Of a stretch of 64,000 nucleotides of DNA, positions 32,898 to 42,915 are shown piece by piece (the first letter of the stretch is position 1; the number at the start of each line of letters is the position of its first letter). Below the pieces are notes generated by a model. It ran no database searches. It was not told where the DNA came from and saw only the letters and a list, made by a program, of their open reading frames with translations. The position numbers and the translations under genes were made by a program. Source of the DNA: Halotia branconii CENA392. Lineage in GTDB: Bacteria; Cyanobacteriota; Cyanobacteriia; Cyanobacteriales; Nostocaceae. The DNA is taken from contig NZ_CP124543.1 in NCBI RefSeq assembly GCF_029953635.1, positions 1,591,455-1,655,454 on the forward strand, given 5' to 3'.

Positions 32898-33428
32898 ATG
32901 AATAGGGTCGCTGTATTTGGTAATGCTGGAGGCGGTAAATCTACTCTTAGCAAACGTTTGGCAGAAATGACTGGTTTGCCCTTGGTTGCTATAGACCTTC
33001 TAAAATATAAACCAAGCGGTGGAGAAGTCCCATACGAGGAGTATAAAGCTGTTCATGATCAACTCCTTCAGCAAAACCAGTGGATCATTGATGGATACGG
33101 TTCATTAGATACAGTGTGGGAACGCCTAGAAATTGCAGATACCTTAGTGTACTTGGATATGCCAGTTCTCCAACATTATTGGTGGGTAACTAAGCGATTC
33201 TTGAAAGGATTTCTAGTACCACCAGAAGGTTGGCCTAAGAATAGCCCGCTTTTGCAGGGTACACTGAACAGTTACTATACTGTTTGGCTGTGCAACAAAA
33301 AGCTAACTCCTAAGTACCGAGAGTATGTAAATCAAGCAAAAGAAACTAAGAGAGTTTACCATCTTCAGTCTCCTAATGATGTGGAAGAGTTCTACCGGAC
33401 TATTAAAATAGTGAACAGTGAACAGTGA
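32898..33428 (+). CDS. P-loop nucleotide kinase-like protein
   Basis: The ATG at 32898 is preferred over GTG at 32883 because GAGGAA lies 8 bases upstream. The 176-residue product starts NRVAVFGNAGGGKSTLSKRL with Walker A GNAGGGKST, then PLVAIDLLKYKP and WIIDGYGSLDTVWERL, the pattern of adenylate kinase-like/topology-modulation (FlaR-type) proteins. The W-x-x-x-G-x-Y motif suggests a small-molecule or nucleotide kinase, substrate unknown. An inverted repeat, AACGTTT/AAACGTT, flanks the ribosome site and might affect translation. Confidence 0.8.
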   Translation: MNRVAVFGNAGGGKSTLSKRLAEMTGLPLVAIDLLKYKPSGGEVPYEEYKAVHDQLLQQNQWIIDGYGSLDTVWERLEIADTLVYLDMPVLQHYWWVTKRFLKGFLVPPEGWPKNSPLLQGTLNSYYTVWLCNKKLTPKYREYVNQAKETKRVYHLQSPNDVEEFYRTIKIVNSEQ

Positions 33429-33509
33429 ACAGTTATCAAGTAGCTTTTGACTGAAAACTGATAATTGTTAAAGGAGAACTAGCGAAATCAAGTTGTCGTC
33501 TCTTAGCTG

Positions 33510-34562
33510 CTATTCGGCAATCTTTTTGGTGGCAGACTGTATCTTAACTACAACTTTTTTAGATAGAGGAATATATCCCAGTTCCAGACTAGATTTTTGC
33601 CCCTCAGTTACAGCCCAGTTCACAAAGTTTTTTAATGCTTGAGCTTTAACTGGATCTTGATATTGTTTATAAGTTAACAGCCAAGTGTAAGTGACGATGG
33701 GATAAGATTGGGCATCTGTAGGATCGGTAATAAAAGCAATTAATTTATCGGCAGGTAATGTCACTGCTTCTAAAGTTTTAGCCGCCGATTCTGGTGTGGG
33801 TATGATGTAATTGCCAGATTTATTTTCTAAAGCAGCAATAGGGATTTTATTTTGTGTCGCGTAAGCGTACTCCACATAGCCAATAGCGCCTGAGATTTGC
33901 TGAACCTGGGCGGTAACACCTTCATTACCCTTAGCACCAATTCCTACTAACCATGCTATGGATTTACCAGCCCCGACTTTGCGTTTCCATTCTGGGTTGA
34001 TAGCGCTAAGGTGTTGCGTCAATACGCTTGTAGTACCACTACCATCAGCTCGGTGTACAACTTGAATCGGGAGATTGGGCAAATTTATCCCTGGATTAGC
34101 TAAAGCTATTTGAGGATCATGCCAATTTTTAATTTTGCCTAAGAAGATATTTATGTAAACTTGGCGTGATAGCTTTAGGCCAGTTGGTATCTTAGGAAGA
34201 TTGTAAGCTAAGACGATCGCCCCAGCAGTTACGGGTAAAGCAATTACTCCCTGTTTAATTTTAGCTGCTTGTTCATCGGTAATTGCTACATCACTAGCTG
34301 CAAAGTCTACAGTCCCATTGCTGAGTTGCTGCACACCAACGCTGCTCCCTACCGATTGATAGTTAATTTCTACGTTGGGGTTTTGCTGGTTGTAATCTGC
34401 AAACCAGCGTTGATATAAAGGTGCAGGAAAACTCGCTCCAGCACCAATCAAGGAAACATTCTTCGTCCTTCTATTTTCAGCCGTGCAGGATGTGATACTC
34501 AACAAGATAGCGATTATGCTCAGAAGGCAAGCTCGTCGCTGAAATAAAAGTTGAGCAGACAT
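33510..34562 (-). CDS. pstS: Phosphate ABC transporter substrate-binding lipoprotein
   Basis: Binds phosphate outside the membrane for the PstCAB importer. The ATG at 34562 is preferred; an upstream TTG would add six residues. The N-terminus is a lipoprotein signal ending LSITSC, so Cys is the lipid-anchored residue. The mature part shows GAGASFPAPLYQRWFADY, SVGSSVGVQQLSNGTVDFAA, VHRADGSGTTSVLTQHLS and GAIGYVEYAYA, all PstS hallmarks of phosphate contact. No pstCAB genes are adjacent, so this is a solitary copy of the kind often induced by phosphate starvation. I did not identify a convincing Pho box. Confidence 0.95.
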   Translation of the reverse strand: MSAQLLFQRRACLLSIIAILLSITSCTAENRRTKNVSLIGAGASFPAPLYQRWFADYNQQNPNVEINYQSVGSSVGVQQLSNGTVDFAASDVAITDEQAAKIKQGVIALPVTAGAIVLAYNLPKIPTGLKLSRQVYINIFLGKIKNWHDPQIALANPGINLPNLPIQVVHRADGSGTTSVLTQHLSAINPEWKRKVGAGKSIAWLVGIGAKGNEGVTAQVQQISGAIGYVEYAYATQNKIPIAALENKSGNYIIPTPESAAKTLEAVTLPADKLIAFITDPTDAQSYPIVTYTWLLTYKQYQDPVKAQALKNFVNWAVTEGQKSSLELGYIPLSKKVVVKIQSATKKIAE

Positions 34563-34683
34563 ATAAATCTTTGGTTTCAATGTTTAATAAACAGCCTTTT
34601 TAATTCGTAATTCGTACCTCGACTTACTTCGACTACGCTCAGTACAAGTCGCTCGGCAACCTAATTCGTAATTTTTGCCTTTG

Positions 34684-36099
34684 CTAAAGTGGTGGATTAG
34701 ATGCTAGAGATTCTGTTGTGTTGGTTTGATCGTCATTTTTTGATGGTGAACTTAGCTGATCTAAAATATCTAAAACTTCCTGTTCAAAAGCCACCTGAGC
34801 GCGATTTGTTTTACCGCCGACATACAAGCGATCGCCTTTTTGTAATGCCCAAATTTGTGAATGCGAAAAGTAGCTCATCACTGTACCTAACATCAGCACA
34901 GCAAACCCTGAGTAAACCATCGGTATACCTGGGTCGGATTTTATTTGCAAGCCTGTACTACCAATTACATCCACGATTTTGAGATTCACACCATTCACTT
35001 TGGCAGCCATGCCAGTACGCACAGTATCAACTAATTTCCCAGTGGCATCATAAATTAACACCATGCCTTGCAAGTCTTTGGCAATTAAAGACACACCCTC
35101 ACTTAAATCTGGCTTTGTCGGAATCCAACTTCCCCAAATCCGTCCTTGACCGTTAGTGTTTAATAATGCCATTGGTAACTGAAAAATGGGGCTTTTATTA
35201 AATTGAATCCTAACTGCTGAAATTCCCCAATCAGTTTGATAGAAAGTTACGCCATGATAACGTAATGGCTGATTCACAAAAATCTTTTTGTGGTCAACTT
35301 CTTGTCCTTGATTATTCAAGACAGACATATCTGAATAAAACTGATCAATTCCGCCAGTGGGAGTGTAATCAATCCAAAAACGATTGACGCGCACAGACCA
35401 ATCTTTCAGCATTTTAGTTGATGCCCAAGGCCCCGCATCGACGATATTTTGTACCTGAAATGTATTGCCACTAGCAACCATTTCCTGAGCCATAAATCCA
35501 GTCATTGCGCCCAAAATTCCCCCCAGCAAAATAGTCACAATGCCCACATGGACAATGATGGGGCCGATGCGTCCGACTATTCCTTTGCGGGCATAGAGAA
35601 TATTACTGTTTTCTTGAAAAATTTTATAGCGGCGCTTTTGTAAGATTTCATTTAGAGAATTGAGAGAACCAGTATCTAATTCTGCGCTCAAAGCTAATTT
35701 TTGAAATTGTCGTGGTTCTTCATAATATTTCCAGCGACGGGCAGCTTTTAAGGCTGGTAACTGACGAGTGAAAGTACAAGCAGTTAAGCTAGTGCCGAAC
35801 AAAATCAGTAATGACAGGAACCACCAAGTACGATACACATGGTCTAACCCGACTACTTGGATGACCTTCCAAGTCAAAAAACCAAATAAGGCAGGATGTT
35901 CAGGGTAGTTAGCTTGATAGAATGCGGGTGAGCGACCTTGCTCAATCACAGTACCGCTGATGCTGAACAAAGCGATTAATAACAAAAGGGCGATCGCTAG
36001 TCGTAAATTTGTCAGTACAGGCAAAAGCTCTTGCCGTAAAAATCGCCCAGGTATTGACCACCAACGTAACTCTGTGGACGGGGAATCATCTAAAGTCAT
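34684..36099 (-). CDS. ccs1: Cytochrome c biogenesis protein Ccs1/ResB
   Basis: A 471-residue membrane protein that works with CcsA to deliver haem and keep the CxxCH cysteines reduced in System II cytochrome c maturation. Three N-terminal membrane helices ([40 protein letters not shown] and [20 protein letters not shown]) flank conserved PAFY and GxL elements. A large lumenal domain follows, and one C-terminal helix ([20 protein letters not shown]). It starts 3 bp after ccdA, so the two are co-transcribed. Both are needed for the cytochrome f encoded by petA in this window. Confidence 0.94.
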   Translation of the reverse strand: MTLDDSPSTELRWWSIPGRFLRQELLPVLTNLRLAIALLLLIALFSISGTVIEQGRSPAFYQANYPEHPALFGFLTWKVIQVVGLDHVYRTWWFLSLLILFGTSLTACTFTRQLPALKAARRWKYYEEPRQFQKLALSAELDTGSLNSLNEILQKRRYKIFQENSNILYARKGIVGRIGPIIVHVGIVTILLGGILGAMTGFMAQEMVASGNTFQVQNIVDAGPWASTKMLKDWSVRVNRFWIDYTPTGGIDQFYSDMSVLNNQGQEVDHKKIFVNQPLRYHGVTFYQTDWGISAVRIQFNKSPIFQLPMALLNTNGQGRIWGSWIPTKPDLSEGVSLIAKDLQGMVLIYDATGKLVDTVRTGMAAKVNGVNLKIVDVIGSTGLQIKSDPGIPMVYSGFAVLMLGTVMSYFSHSQIWALQKGDRLYVGGKTNRAQVAFEQEVLDILDQLSSPSKNDDQTNTTESLASNPPL

Positions 36100-36102
36100 T
36101 GC

Positions 36103-36843
36103 TTAAAAACTGCCAAAGGGAATGCGAGAAATTAAGGAAAACACGCCAAATCCTACCAACAGCACACCACTAACCGGGTTAATCCATCCAGACCAGCGCC
36201 GTAACTCCAGTAACTTTTTGATAGAAGCCGTAAAAGTGCCTGCCAAAATCAAAGGTGCAACATACCCGGCTGTATAAGTCAGCAGCAAAACAGCGCCTAA
36301 AATTAAATCTTGGGTGCTAGCAACCCAACCCAACAAACTAGCTAAAACCGGAGTGCTACAAGGAGATGCCACTAAACCAAAAGTCAACCCGATTGAGTAA
36401 GAACGCACTCCTGGCGGTAAATCCGGCGAAATCCAATTGGTTTCGCCTAAGGAAGGAAATTGTAGAGGCAATGCTTCTAATAAATTTAGCCCCATCAAAA
36501 TAGCAATAATGCTGACAATAATTGGTAAACCAATTCCCACTTGACCATAGACTTTACCAACCACAGCCGCCGTAATACCCAATCCTGCTAATGTAGTAGC
36601 CAATCCCAAAGCAAACCATGTTGATTGAATCGCAGCTTGCAAGCGGTTTTTTGCTTCGTAACCGCCGATGTAGCCAATAGTAATAGGCAACATGGAAAGC
36701 ATACAGGGCGTGAGACTAGTGAGTAAGCCAGCTACGAAAATAATACCAATACTCAGTAAACTCAGATGCGTTAATTGGTTCGCAACAAGAGAGTTGGCAA
36801 ATTGTTCTAATTCGTAAAGTCGAGTTTGCAGATTTTCAAACAT
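36103..36843 (-). CDS. ccdA: Thiol-disulfide transport protein CcdA
   Basis: A 246-residue six-helix membrane protein of the DsbD/CcdA family that carries reducing power across the thylakoid membrane for cytochrome c maturation. The two redox cysteines are visible in TSLTPCMLSMLPITIGYIGG (helix 1) and LVASPCSTPVLASLLGW (helix 4). Length and repeats of two three-helix halves are typical. It precedes ccs1 by 3 bp, giving a two-gene maturation operon. Confidence 0.94.
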   Translation of the reverse strand: MFENLQTRLYELEQFANSLVANQLTHLSLLSIGIIFVAGLLTSLTPCMLSMLPITIGYIGGYEAKNRLQAAIQSTWFALGLATTLAGLGITAAVVGKVYGQVGIGLPIIVSIIAILMGLNLLEALPLQFPSLGETNWISPDLPPGVRSYSIGLTFGLVASPCSTPVLASLLGWVASTQDLILGAVLLLTYTAGYVAPLILAGTFTASIKKLLELRRWSGWINPVSGVLLVGFGVFSLISRIPFGSF

Positions 36844-37249
36844 GGATATTCTTAAGCAGGAAATGCTTACTCTGCTTGAATTTTAACGTATTTTGTTTAG
36901 TTATGGGCATGGGGAAGAAAAGGCAAGGGGGCAGGGTGCGGGGTGCAAGGGGGATAAAGAGGAATTACCTATTTCTCCCTGCTCCCTGCCCCCTGCTCCC
37001 CTACCTCCCCTGCCTATTTACCTCGCCCCTAGCTCCTAGCCCCTAGTCCCTTCTAAAATTAGTACAATGTAATTGGTATAAAAGTACTGTTTTGGGCTGG
37101 TTTTGTTCACCATTAATATTAATAGCAGCAAAACTTAACACAGGTGTTACTACATAGTATTTCCCACAGGTATCCGCCCTTTGGTAGACTTGAAGACTGA
37201 AACGGCCAGATAAAACGACGCAAAAGCAAGCAGTTGAGAGGGCGAGTTT
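36844..37249. other. Intergenic with G/C-rich spacer, glpX promoter region
   Basis: 406 bp between divergent ccdA and glpX. The middle (36910-37060) is a dispersed block alternating GGGGCAGGG and CCCTGCCCCCTGC units, able to form long hairpins, ending in CCCTAGCTCCTAGCCCC-type repeats. The final 180 bp is AT-rich and should hold the glpX promoter. No gene. Confidence 0.5.
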
Positions 37250-38287
37250 GTGGAAAATACACTTGGGTTAGAGATTATTGAAGTAGTAGAGCAAGCGGCG
37301 ATCGCTTCCTCGAAGTGGATGGGCAAAGGCGAAAAGAACATTGCTGACCAAGTAGCAGTGGAAGCCATGCGGGAGCGAATGAATAAAATCTATATGCGTG
37401 GTCGCATCGTTATTGGCGAAGGCGAACGCGATGAAGCTCCGATGCTCTACATTGGGGAAGAAGTCGGTATTTGTACCCAACCAGATGCTAAAAACTTCTG
37501 TAACCCTGATGAACTAATTGAAATTGATATCGCTGTTGACCCTTGTGAAGGAACCAACTTAGTTGCTTACGGTCAAAATGGCTCGATGGCAGTTTTGGCA
37601 ATTTCCGAAAAAGGCGGTTTGTTTGCTGCGCCTGACTTCTACATGAAGAAACTTGCAGCCCCAGCACCCGCGAAAGGTTTAGTTGACATTAATAAGTCTG
37701 CTACTGAAAACCTTAAAATTCTATCTGAGTGCTTAAACCGTTCCATTGAGGAATTGGTAGTTGTGGTAATGGATCGTCCGCGCCACAAAGAACTCATTAA
37801 AGAAATCCGTGACGCAGGTGCAAGAGTTAGACTGATCAGTGATGGTGACGTTTCGGCTGCTATCTCTTGTGCTTTTGGTGGCACTAACATCCATGCTTTG
37901 ATGGGTATCGGTGCAGCGCCTGAAGGAGTGATTTCTGCTGCGGCTATGCGGTGCTTGGGAGGACACTTCCAAGGGCAATTGATCTATGATCCAAGCGTAG
38001 TGCAAACAGGTTTGATAGGTGAAAGCAGAGAAGGTAATCTTGCCCGGCTGAAAGAAATGGGTATCAATGACCCCGATAAAGTTTACGATGCCAACGAATT
38101 AGCCTCTGGCGAAACTGTTCTATTTGCTGCTTGTGGTATTACCCCCGGCACTCTCATGGAAGGTGTCCGCTTCTTCAACGGTGGTGCAAGGACTCAAAGC
38201 TTGGTTATTTCCAACCAGTCCAATACAGCCCGTTTTGTTGATACTATCCATTTGTTTGACGAACCTAAGAATCTGCAATTGCATTAG
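37250..38287 (+). CDS. glpX: Fructose-1,6-/sedoheptulose-1,7-bisphosphatase, class II
   Basis: The dual Calvin-cycle phosphatase of cyanobacteria. Starts at GTG with the family N-terminus [20 protein letters not shown]. Of the 345 residues, metal and phosphate motifs include [20 protein letters not shown] and [20 protein letters not shown], with [16 protein letters not shown] and GHFQGQLIY later. The Cys in the first half and the AMP-sensitive interface are as in the cyanobacterial enzyme, which is redox and AMP controlled. hemA follows 316 bp downstream as a separate unit. Confidence 0.96.
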   Translation: MENTLGLEIIEVVEQAAIASSKWMGKGEKNIADQVAVEAMRERMNKIYMRGRIVIGEGERDEAPMLYIGEEVGICTQPDAKNFCNPDELIEIDIAVDPCEGTNLVAYGQNGSMAVLAISEKGGLFAAPDFYMKKLAAPAPAKGLVDINKSATENLKILSECLNRSIEELVVVVMDRPRHKELIKEIRDAGARVRLISDGDVSAAISCAFGGTNIHALMGIGAAPEGVISAAAMRCLGGHFQGQLIYDPSVVQTGLIGESREGNLARLKEMGINDPDKVYDANELASGETVLFAACGITPGTLMEGVRFFNGGARTQSLVISNQSNTARFVDTIHLFDEPKNLQLH

Positions 38288-38603
38288 TACTTAGAGAATA
38301 GGAGCTAGGGACTAGGGGCTAGGGGCGAGGGAAATAGGCAGGGGAGGCAGGGGAGGCAGAGGAAGCAAGGGAAGACAAGAGGAAAGGGAGAAAGATTATG
38401 AACAAATTCAAGACATTCTTCATTCCCCGATTGCTGAGCGTAGCCGAATGCACCCTGCACCCCGCGCCTCTGCTTTCTTCCCCATGCCCCATGACGGCAG
38501 TTGTTACAAGTCGGCAGAGCCGCCCAACGCACTGCCTCCCCAATGCCCCATGCCCCATGCCCAATGCTCAATTTAATTACCCATTACCAATTACCGATAA
38601 GAA
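38288..38603. other. Intergenic with dispersed repeats before hemA
   Basis: 316 bp made of a CTAGGGGCTAGGGGCGAGGG block, GGGGAGGCAGGGGAGGCAG units and CCCCATG heptamers. At 38508-38543 is a 36-bp dispersed repeat beginning AAGTCGGCAGAGCCGCCCAA that recurs at 52536-52571 with three mismatches. Open frames here on both strands are repeat artefacts. Confidence 0.6.
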
Positions 38604-39890
38604 ATGAATATTGCAGTGGTGGGGTTAAGCCATAAAACAGCCCCAGTTGAAATTCGGGAAAAGCTGAGTATTCCAGAAATACAAACTGAAAGCGCGATCG
38701 CTCACCTTAGCAGTTATCCCCATATTGATGAAGTCGCAATAGTTAGCACTTGTAACCGCATGGAAATCTACATTGTTACCAGTGAAACCGAGCATGGTAT
38801 CCGTGAAGTTACCCAGTTTCTTTCGGAATATAGTAAATTACCAATGCTGTCTTTGAGACAACATCTGTTTATGTTGCTACATGATGATGCTGTCATGCAT
38901 GTGATGCGGGTAGCTGCTGGCTTAGATAGTCTGGTACTTGGAGAAGGTCAAATTCTCGCTCAGATCAAGACAACTCATAAACATGGGCAGCAATACAACG
39001 GTATAAAAACAATTTTGAATCGATTATTTAAACAAGCAATTACGGCAGGTAAACGGGTTCGCACTGAAACTAGTATAGGTACTGGTGCTGTTTCTATCAG
39101 TTCAGCAGCTGTGGAGTTAGCACAGATGAAAATGGCAAATTTAGCCGCTTGTCGAGCCACAATTTTAGGTGCTGGCAAGATGTCACGGCTGTTAGTACAA
39201 CACTTGGTTTCTAAAGGTGCTGCACAAATTAATATTGTCAATCGTTCCCGCGATCGCGCCCACGAATTGGCACAACAGTTTCCTGAGCAGCCTATACGTA
39301 TTCACTTACTATCGGAAATGATGACCGTAATTGCCGATAGCGACTTAGTATTTACTAGTACTTCAGCAACTGAGCCAATACTTGACCGTGCCAAGCTAGA
39401 AATAATATTAGAGCCTAACCGTCCTTTAATGTTATTTGATATTTCTGTACCGCGTAATATTCATGGGGATGTGAATGAACTGGCAAATGTACAAGCTTTC
39501 AATGTCGATGATTTGAAGGCGGTAGTAGCGCAAAACTACGAAAGCCGTCGGAAAATGGCACAAGAGGCCGAAAGACTTCTAGAGCAAGAAGTAGAAACTT
39601 TTGATATCTGGTGGCGTAGTCTAGAAACTGTCTCCACGATTAGCTGTCTGCGGCATAAAATTGAAACCATCCGTGAACAAGAATTAGAAAAGGCTTTATC
39701 ACGATTGGGGTCAGAGTTTGGTGACAAGCATCAAGAAGTCATCGAAGCCTTAACAAGGGGGATTGTTAACAAAATTTTACATGATCCGATGGTGCAACTG
39801 CGAGCGCAGCAGGATGTAGAAGCTAGACAACGTTGTATGCAAACATTGCAAATGTTGTTTAACCTAGATGCAGGCGAGCAATTTAGCTAA
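38604..39890 (+). CDS. hemA: Glutamyl-tRNA reductase
   Basis: First committed step of tetrapyrrole synthesis: glutamyl-tRNA to glutamate-1-semialdehyde, feeding haem, chlorophyll and bilins. The 428-residue protein starts [20 protein letters not shown] and contains STCNRMEIY with catalytic Cys50, [33 protein letters not shown] and the NADPH site [15 protein letters not shown]. The C-terminal dimerisation helix is complete. It is monocistronic with a clear terminator. Confidence 0.98.
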   Translation: MNIAVVGLSHKTAPVEIREKLSIPEIQTESAIAHLSSYPHIDEVAIVSTCNRMEIYIVTSETEHGIREVTQFLSEYSKLPMLSLRQHLFMLLHDDAVMHVMRVAAGLDSLVLGEGQILAQIKTTHKHGQQYNGIKTILNRLFKQAITAGKRVRTETSIGTGAVSISSAAVELAQMKMANLAACRATILGAGKMSRLLVQHLVSKGAAQINIVNRSRDRAHELAQQFPEQPIRIHLLSEMMTVIADSDLVFTSTSATEPILDRAKLEIILEPNRPLMLFDISVPRNIHGDVNELANVQAFNVDDLKAVVAQNYESRRKMAQEAERLLEQEVETFDIWWRSLETVSTISCLRHKIETIREQELEKALSRLGSEFGDKHQEVIEALTRGIVNKILHDPMVQLRAQQDVEARQRCMQTLQMLFNLDAGEQFS

Positions 39891-39921
39891 ACAATCTTAA
39901 AAATCTATTAGCCAGAGTCTC

Positions 39922-39956
39922 AGGTGCGTTAGCTTGCTTTTTAACGCACCTACAAT
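39922..39956 (+). terminator. Terminator after hemA
   Basis: AGGTGCGTTA and TAACGCACCT form a perfect 10-bp stem with a 10-base loop, followed by ACAATTTTTA. It lies 31 bases after the hemA stop. Confidence 0.8.
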
Positions 39957-40012
39957 TTTTATTTTGAATTTTTCAAGTTCATACCTCGATTCAGCAACGC
40001 CCTATTTTTGAA

Positions 40013-41143
40013 TTATCCCCACAATCTCCTACCTGCTTTGCCATTTAATCTTTCGTGGGTATCTTCTAATAAAGCTGGAATATCTAAATTTTCTGGACAT
40101 CTAGGCAAGCAATCACCGCATTCTGTACAGCGGTTAGCTTTCATTCCCCCAAACCAGTGTCCGGCATTTTCAAACATTCCATAACGGTATTTTCCGTAGT
40201 TAGTCATATCATAAGCTACGGCCAGATTTCGTAATCGCAATACCTCTGGAATATTAATATTTTCTGGGCAGGGTAAACAAGCATAACACTGGCTACACTT
40301 ATCAGTTCCTAATATAGTTTTTTGGTGATTTTCTAACCGTTCAAATACAGAAATTTCTGTTGGTGTTAACTCAATATCACTATTAGCAACCTGTAAAGGT
40401 TCAATTAATTCATTCGGGTTTGCTGGCCCGACACTGAGGGTAGTAATGCGGCTATCATTCAGCAAAAACCGATAATTTAACTCTAAAGGTGAAAACGGCT
40501 GACACAGATCTTTTAAAGATTGAGGCGGTGTATAAAGTCTTCCTCCCTTATCAGCAGGGGAAATTATAAAAATGCCCATGTCTTTCTCAGTTGCTAACTG
40601 AATCGCTGGTGCATTCCGTTGAAAGAAGTAGTAATAATGTAGATTGACAAATTCAAAAAAATCTGTATTTATTGCTGCTTGAATAACTTCTAATGATCCG
40701 TGGGTGGAAAAACCAACGTGTCGCACTCGACCATCAGCAACAGCTTCTTGCACTGCCGCCATGCAGCCATTTTTGGCTTGCACCCACTCTAGATGCTCCC
40801 AAGTATTTAAGCCATGAATCCCCAGACAATCTAGATAATCGAGGTTTAATCTTTCTAAAGATTCCCAGATGCACCGACGCATACTATCAGCGTTAGCTGT
40901 GGGCGGAATTTTAGTGGTGATGTAAAATTGAGAACGAGATTTTAACAACCCACTTTTAATTGCCTGGCCCAGATACTCCTCACTTTTGCCGTAACCTCTG
41001 GCTGTTTCTAGATGATTAATTCCTAGCGCCAAGGCTTGAGCGATTGTCTGCTGAGCATTTTCGACATCAGCCAGATAGCGCATGGTTCCCAAAGAAAAAA
41101 CCGAGAGGCGTAGATTTGTTTTGCCAAAGCGTCGGTATTGCAT
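40013..41143 (-). CDS. Aldo/keto reductase with C-terminal ferredoxin-type clusters
   Basis: A 376-residue fusion. Residues 1-270 form an aldo/keto reductase barrel: GKTNLRLSVFSLGTMRYL, INHLETARGYGKSEEYLGQA with the catalytic Tyr of the family in GYGKSEE, and HGLNTWEHLEW. The tail carries cysteine motifs CSQCYACLPCPENINIP and CTECGDCLPRCPENLDIP, two 4Fe-4S binding sites. Such fusions are common in cyanobacteria and probably take electrons from ferredoxin or pass them on; the substrate is unknown. It is monocistronic and convergent with hemA. Confidence 0.92.
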   Translation of the reverse strand: MQYRRFGKTNLRLSVFSLGTMRYLADVENAQQTIAQALALGINHLETARGYGKSEEYLGQAIKSGLLKSRSQFYITTKIPPTANADSMRRCIWESLERLNLDYLDCLGIHGLNTWEHLEWVQAKNGCMAAVQEAVADGRVRHVGFSTHGSLEVIQAAINTDFFEFVNLHYYYFFQRNAPAIQLATEKDMGIFIISPADKGGRLYTPPQSLKDLCQPFSPLELNYRFLLNDSRITTLSVGPANPNELIEPLQVANSDIELTPTEISVFERLENHQKTILGTDKCSQCYACLPCPENINIPEVLRLRNLAVAYDMTNYGKYRYGMFENAGHWFGGMKANRCTECGDCLPRCPENLDIPALLEDTHERLNGKAGRRLWG

Positions 41144-41287
41144 CTTAAACAGAGTTAGAAGTTAACAGTTAAAAGTTGAAATCACTCATATAGCGTTTCT
41201 CGTTTTAGTGAGGTACATCTCGTTGAGATTAGGGACTATGTACCTCGTGTAATTGGGAACTGCTATAACTTCTAACTTACAACTTTT

Positions 41288-41785
41288 TTAACTGTCGCCA
41301 TTACCGAAGCGCTTGATTAAATCTTCAGGACGGAGATTAGAAATAAATTCACGAAAGGCTTCTTGTTCTGCTTCATCCGCATCGCGATCAACAGGGATTG
41401 AAGCATCAGCAACGACTTCTTCCATTACCCAAATAGGGGTATTTGTACGGAGAGCGATCGCGATCGCATCGCTAGGACGTGCGTCAATTTCTTTTTTGAC
41501 TTCACCTTGCTGGATAATTAAAGCTGCATAAAATGTATCCTTTTGTAAAGAATGGATAATGACCTTTTCTAAAGCCATATTCCATGTATCTAACATATTC
41601 ACAATCAGGTCATGGGTTAAGGGTCTAGGAGGCTTTTGGTTCTCCAGCGCACCCATAATTGCCCTAGCCTGTTCTTGACCAATATAAATTGGCAAAGCGC
41701 GCCGATCAGAAGCATCTTTCAAAAGTACGATCGGGCTGCGGGTGATGGCATCTAATGCTATACCAGCGACTTTCATTTCAATCAT
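41288..41785 (-). CDS. Bifunctional nuclease family (DUF151) protein
   Basis: A 165-residue DUF151 protein. The core signature is VILLKDASDRRALPIYIGQE followed by RPLTHDLIVNMLDTWNMALE and the acidic GEVKKEIDARPSDAIAIALR. DUF151 proteins, first described as bifunctional nucleases in plants, bind nucleic acid through this fold. The C-terminus is acidic (DRDADEAEQEAFREF). It is a single gene; the cellular target is not known. Confidence 0.92.
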   Translation of the reverse strand: MIEMKVAGIALDAITRSPIVLLKDASDRRALPIYIGQEQARAIMGALENQKPPRPLTHDLIVNMLDTWNMALEKVIIHSLQKDTFYAALIIQQGEVKKEIDARPSDAIAIALRTNTPIWVMEEVVADASIPVDRDADEAEQEAFREFISNLRPEDLIKRFGNGDS

Positions 41786-42123
41786 TGGTTAAGCCTCTAC
41801 AATCCTTTGAGCGCTTGGGTGCTATGTAACAAATAAAACTCTTTATTGAGCGAGTATGGGACACGAATAAACATAAGCATTGTTCTCTATAATTGCTTCT
41901 ATTAAACTCCGAACTTGTTGTGAACACCAGAGTAAGTCAAATTGGTTCGTTTAGACAATAAGCTTCTTAACCAAGTATGCCTTGTGAAGGATGCGAATGT
42001 GTTATTATTCCTATTACGAATGAGGTCAGAAATTATACTTAGATTTTTGAAATTATTGTGAGAATCACCAGTGGATTTTAGGGAAAATTAAGCAATAAAT
42101 AGAGTTAGTTTGACAAAAAAGCC
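41786..42123. other. Intergenic, divergent promoter region before ribE
   Basis: 338 bp between divergent genes, AT-rich, with no ORF and no repeat. I looked for the conserved FMN-riboswitch core upstream of the riboflavin synthase gene and do not see it. Confidence 0.4.
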
Positions 42124-42783
42124 GTGTTTACAGGATTAATCCAAGCTTTAGGAACGATGAAACCCTTAGAGGGCGATTCTTGGCAAATTACTTGTGTAAG
42201 TCAACCATCTATTGTCATTATGCAGGATCTAGCTTACGGTGACAGTGTTGCTGTAGATGGTGTTTGCCTGACAGTGGAAAAAGTCTTAAAAGACGGATTT
42301 ATTGCTACTGCCTCACCGGAAACTCTCCGCCGCACTACTTTAGGAGGTGAAAACGTGCAACAGAGATACGTTAACCTAGAAACCTCTCTGCGCGTAGGTA
42401 GTAAGGTCGGCGGTCATTTTGTCATGGGTCATGTAGACGGCACAGGTCGATTACTAGAGGTGAAACAAACAGCTAGCTCTTGGGAAATGACTTTTATAGC
42501 ATCCGAAGCGATCGCACAGTACATTGTCCCTAAAGGTAGCATTGCGGTGAATGGCATCAGCCTGACGGTAGCGGCATACGAGCCAGAAACATCTCAGTTC
42601 ACAGTAGCAGTAATTCCTATCACTTATGCCGAGACAAATCTTCGTTATCTTGTCCCTGGTAATTGGGTGAATTTAGAAGGGGATATTCTAGGCAAATACG
42701 TAGAAAAATTCCTTCATCCTAGCCAAAGCAACCACATAGCCTCAATTACACCTGAATTTTTAGCAGAACACGGGTATCTGTAA
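42124..42783 (+). CDS. ribE: Riboflavin synthase alpha chain
   Basis: Catalyses dismutation of two 6,7-dimethyl-8-ribityllumazines to riboflavin. Starts at GTG as MFTGLIQALGTM, the universal N-terminus of the family. Two homologous beta-barrel halves: SVAVDGVCLTVEKVLKDGFI in the first and SIAVNGISLTVAAYEPETSQ in the second, each with S-x-x-V-N/D-G. HFVMGHVDGTGRLLEV links them. 219 residues, a normal length. No other rib gene is adjacent, as is usual in cyanobacteria. Confidence 0.97.
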   Translation: MFTGLIQALGTMKPLEGDSWQITCVSQPSIVIMQDLAYGDSVAVDGVCLTVEKVLKDGFIATASPETLRRTTLGGENVQQRYVNLETSLRVGSKVGGHFVMGHVDGTGRLLEVKQTASSWEMTFIASEAIAQYIVPKGSIAVNGISLTVAAYEPETSQFTVAVIPITYAETNLRYLVPGNWVNLEGDILGKYVEKFLHPSQSNHIASITPEFLAEHGYL

Positions 42784-42785
42784 AG

Positions 42786-42854
42786 AGGCAGGGGGCAGGG
42801 GAGGCAAGGGAGGCAAGGGAGGCAGGGGAGGCAGGGGAAGCAGGGGAAGCGGGG
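42786..42854. repeat. G-rich dispersed repeat (GGCAGGGGA)n
   Basis: Units of GGCAGGGGA/GGCAAGGGA repeated about seven times. The same repeat type, reverse complemented, is found inside the ppc coding sequence at 62949-63044 and in other spacers. Confidence 0.85.
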
Positions 42855-42915
42855 AGAAATAGGTAATTTTTCTTCATCCCCCTTGCACCCCGCACCCTGC
42901 CCCAATTCTTCTTTT

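Noticed and set aside
38305..38607. Overlapping ORFs before hemA
   Set aside because: Made of GGGGAGGCAG and CCCCATG repeats; open frames are a by-product of low complexity.
41786..42123. FMN riboswitch before ribE
   Set aside because: The conserved RFN core sequences are not present.
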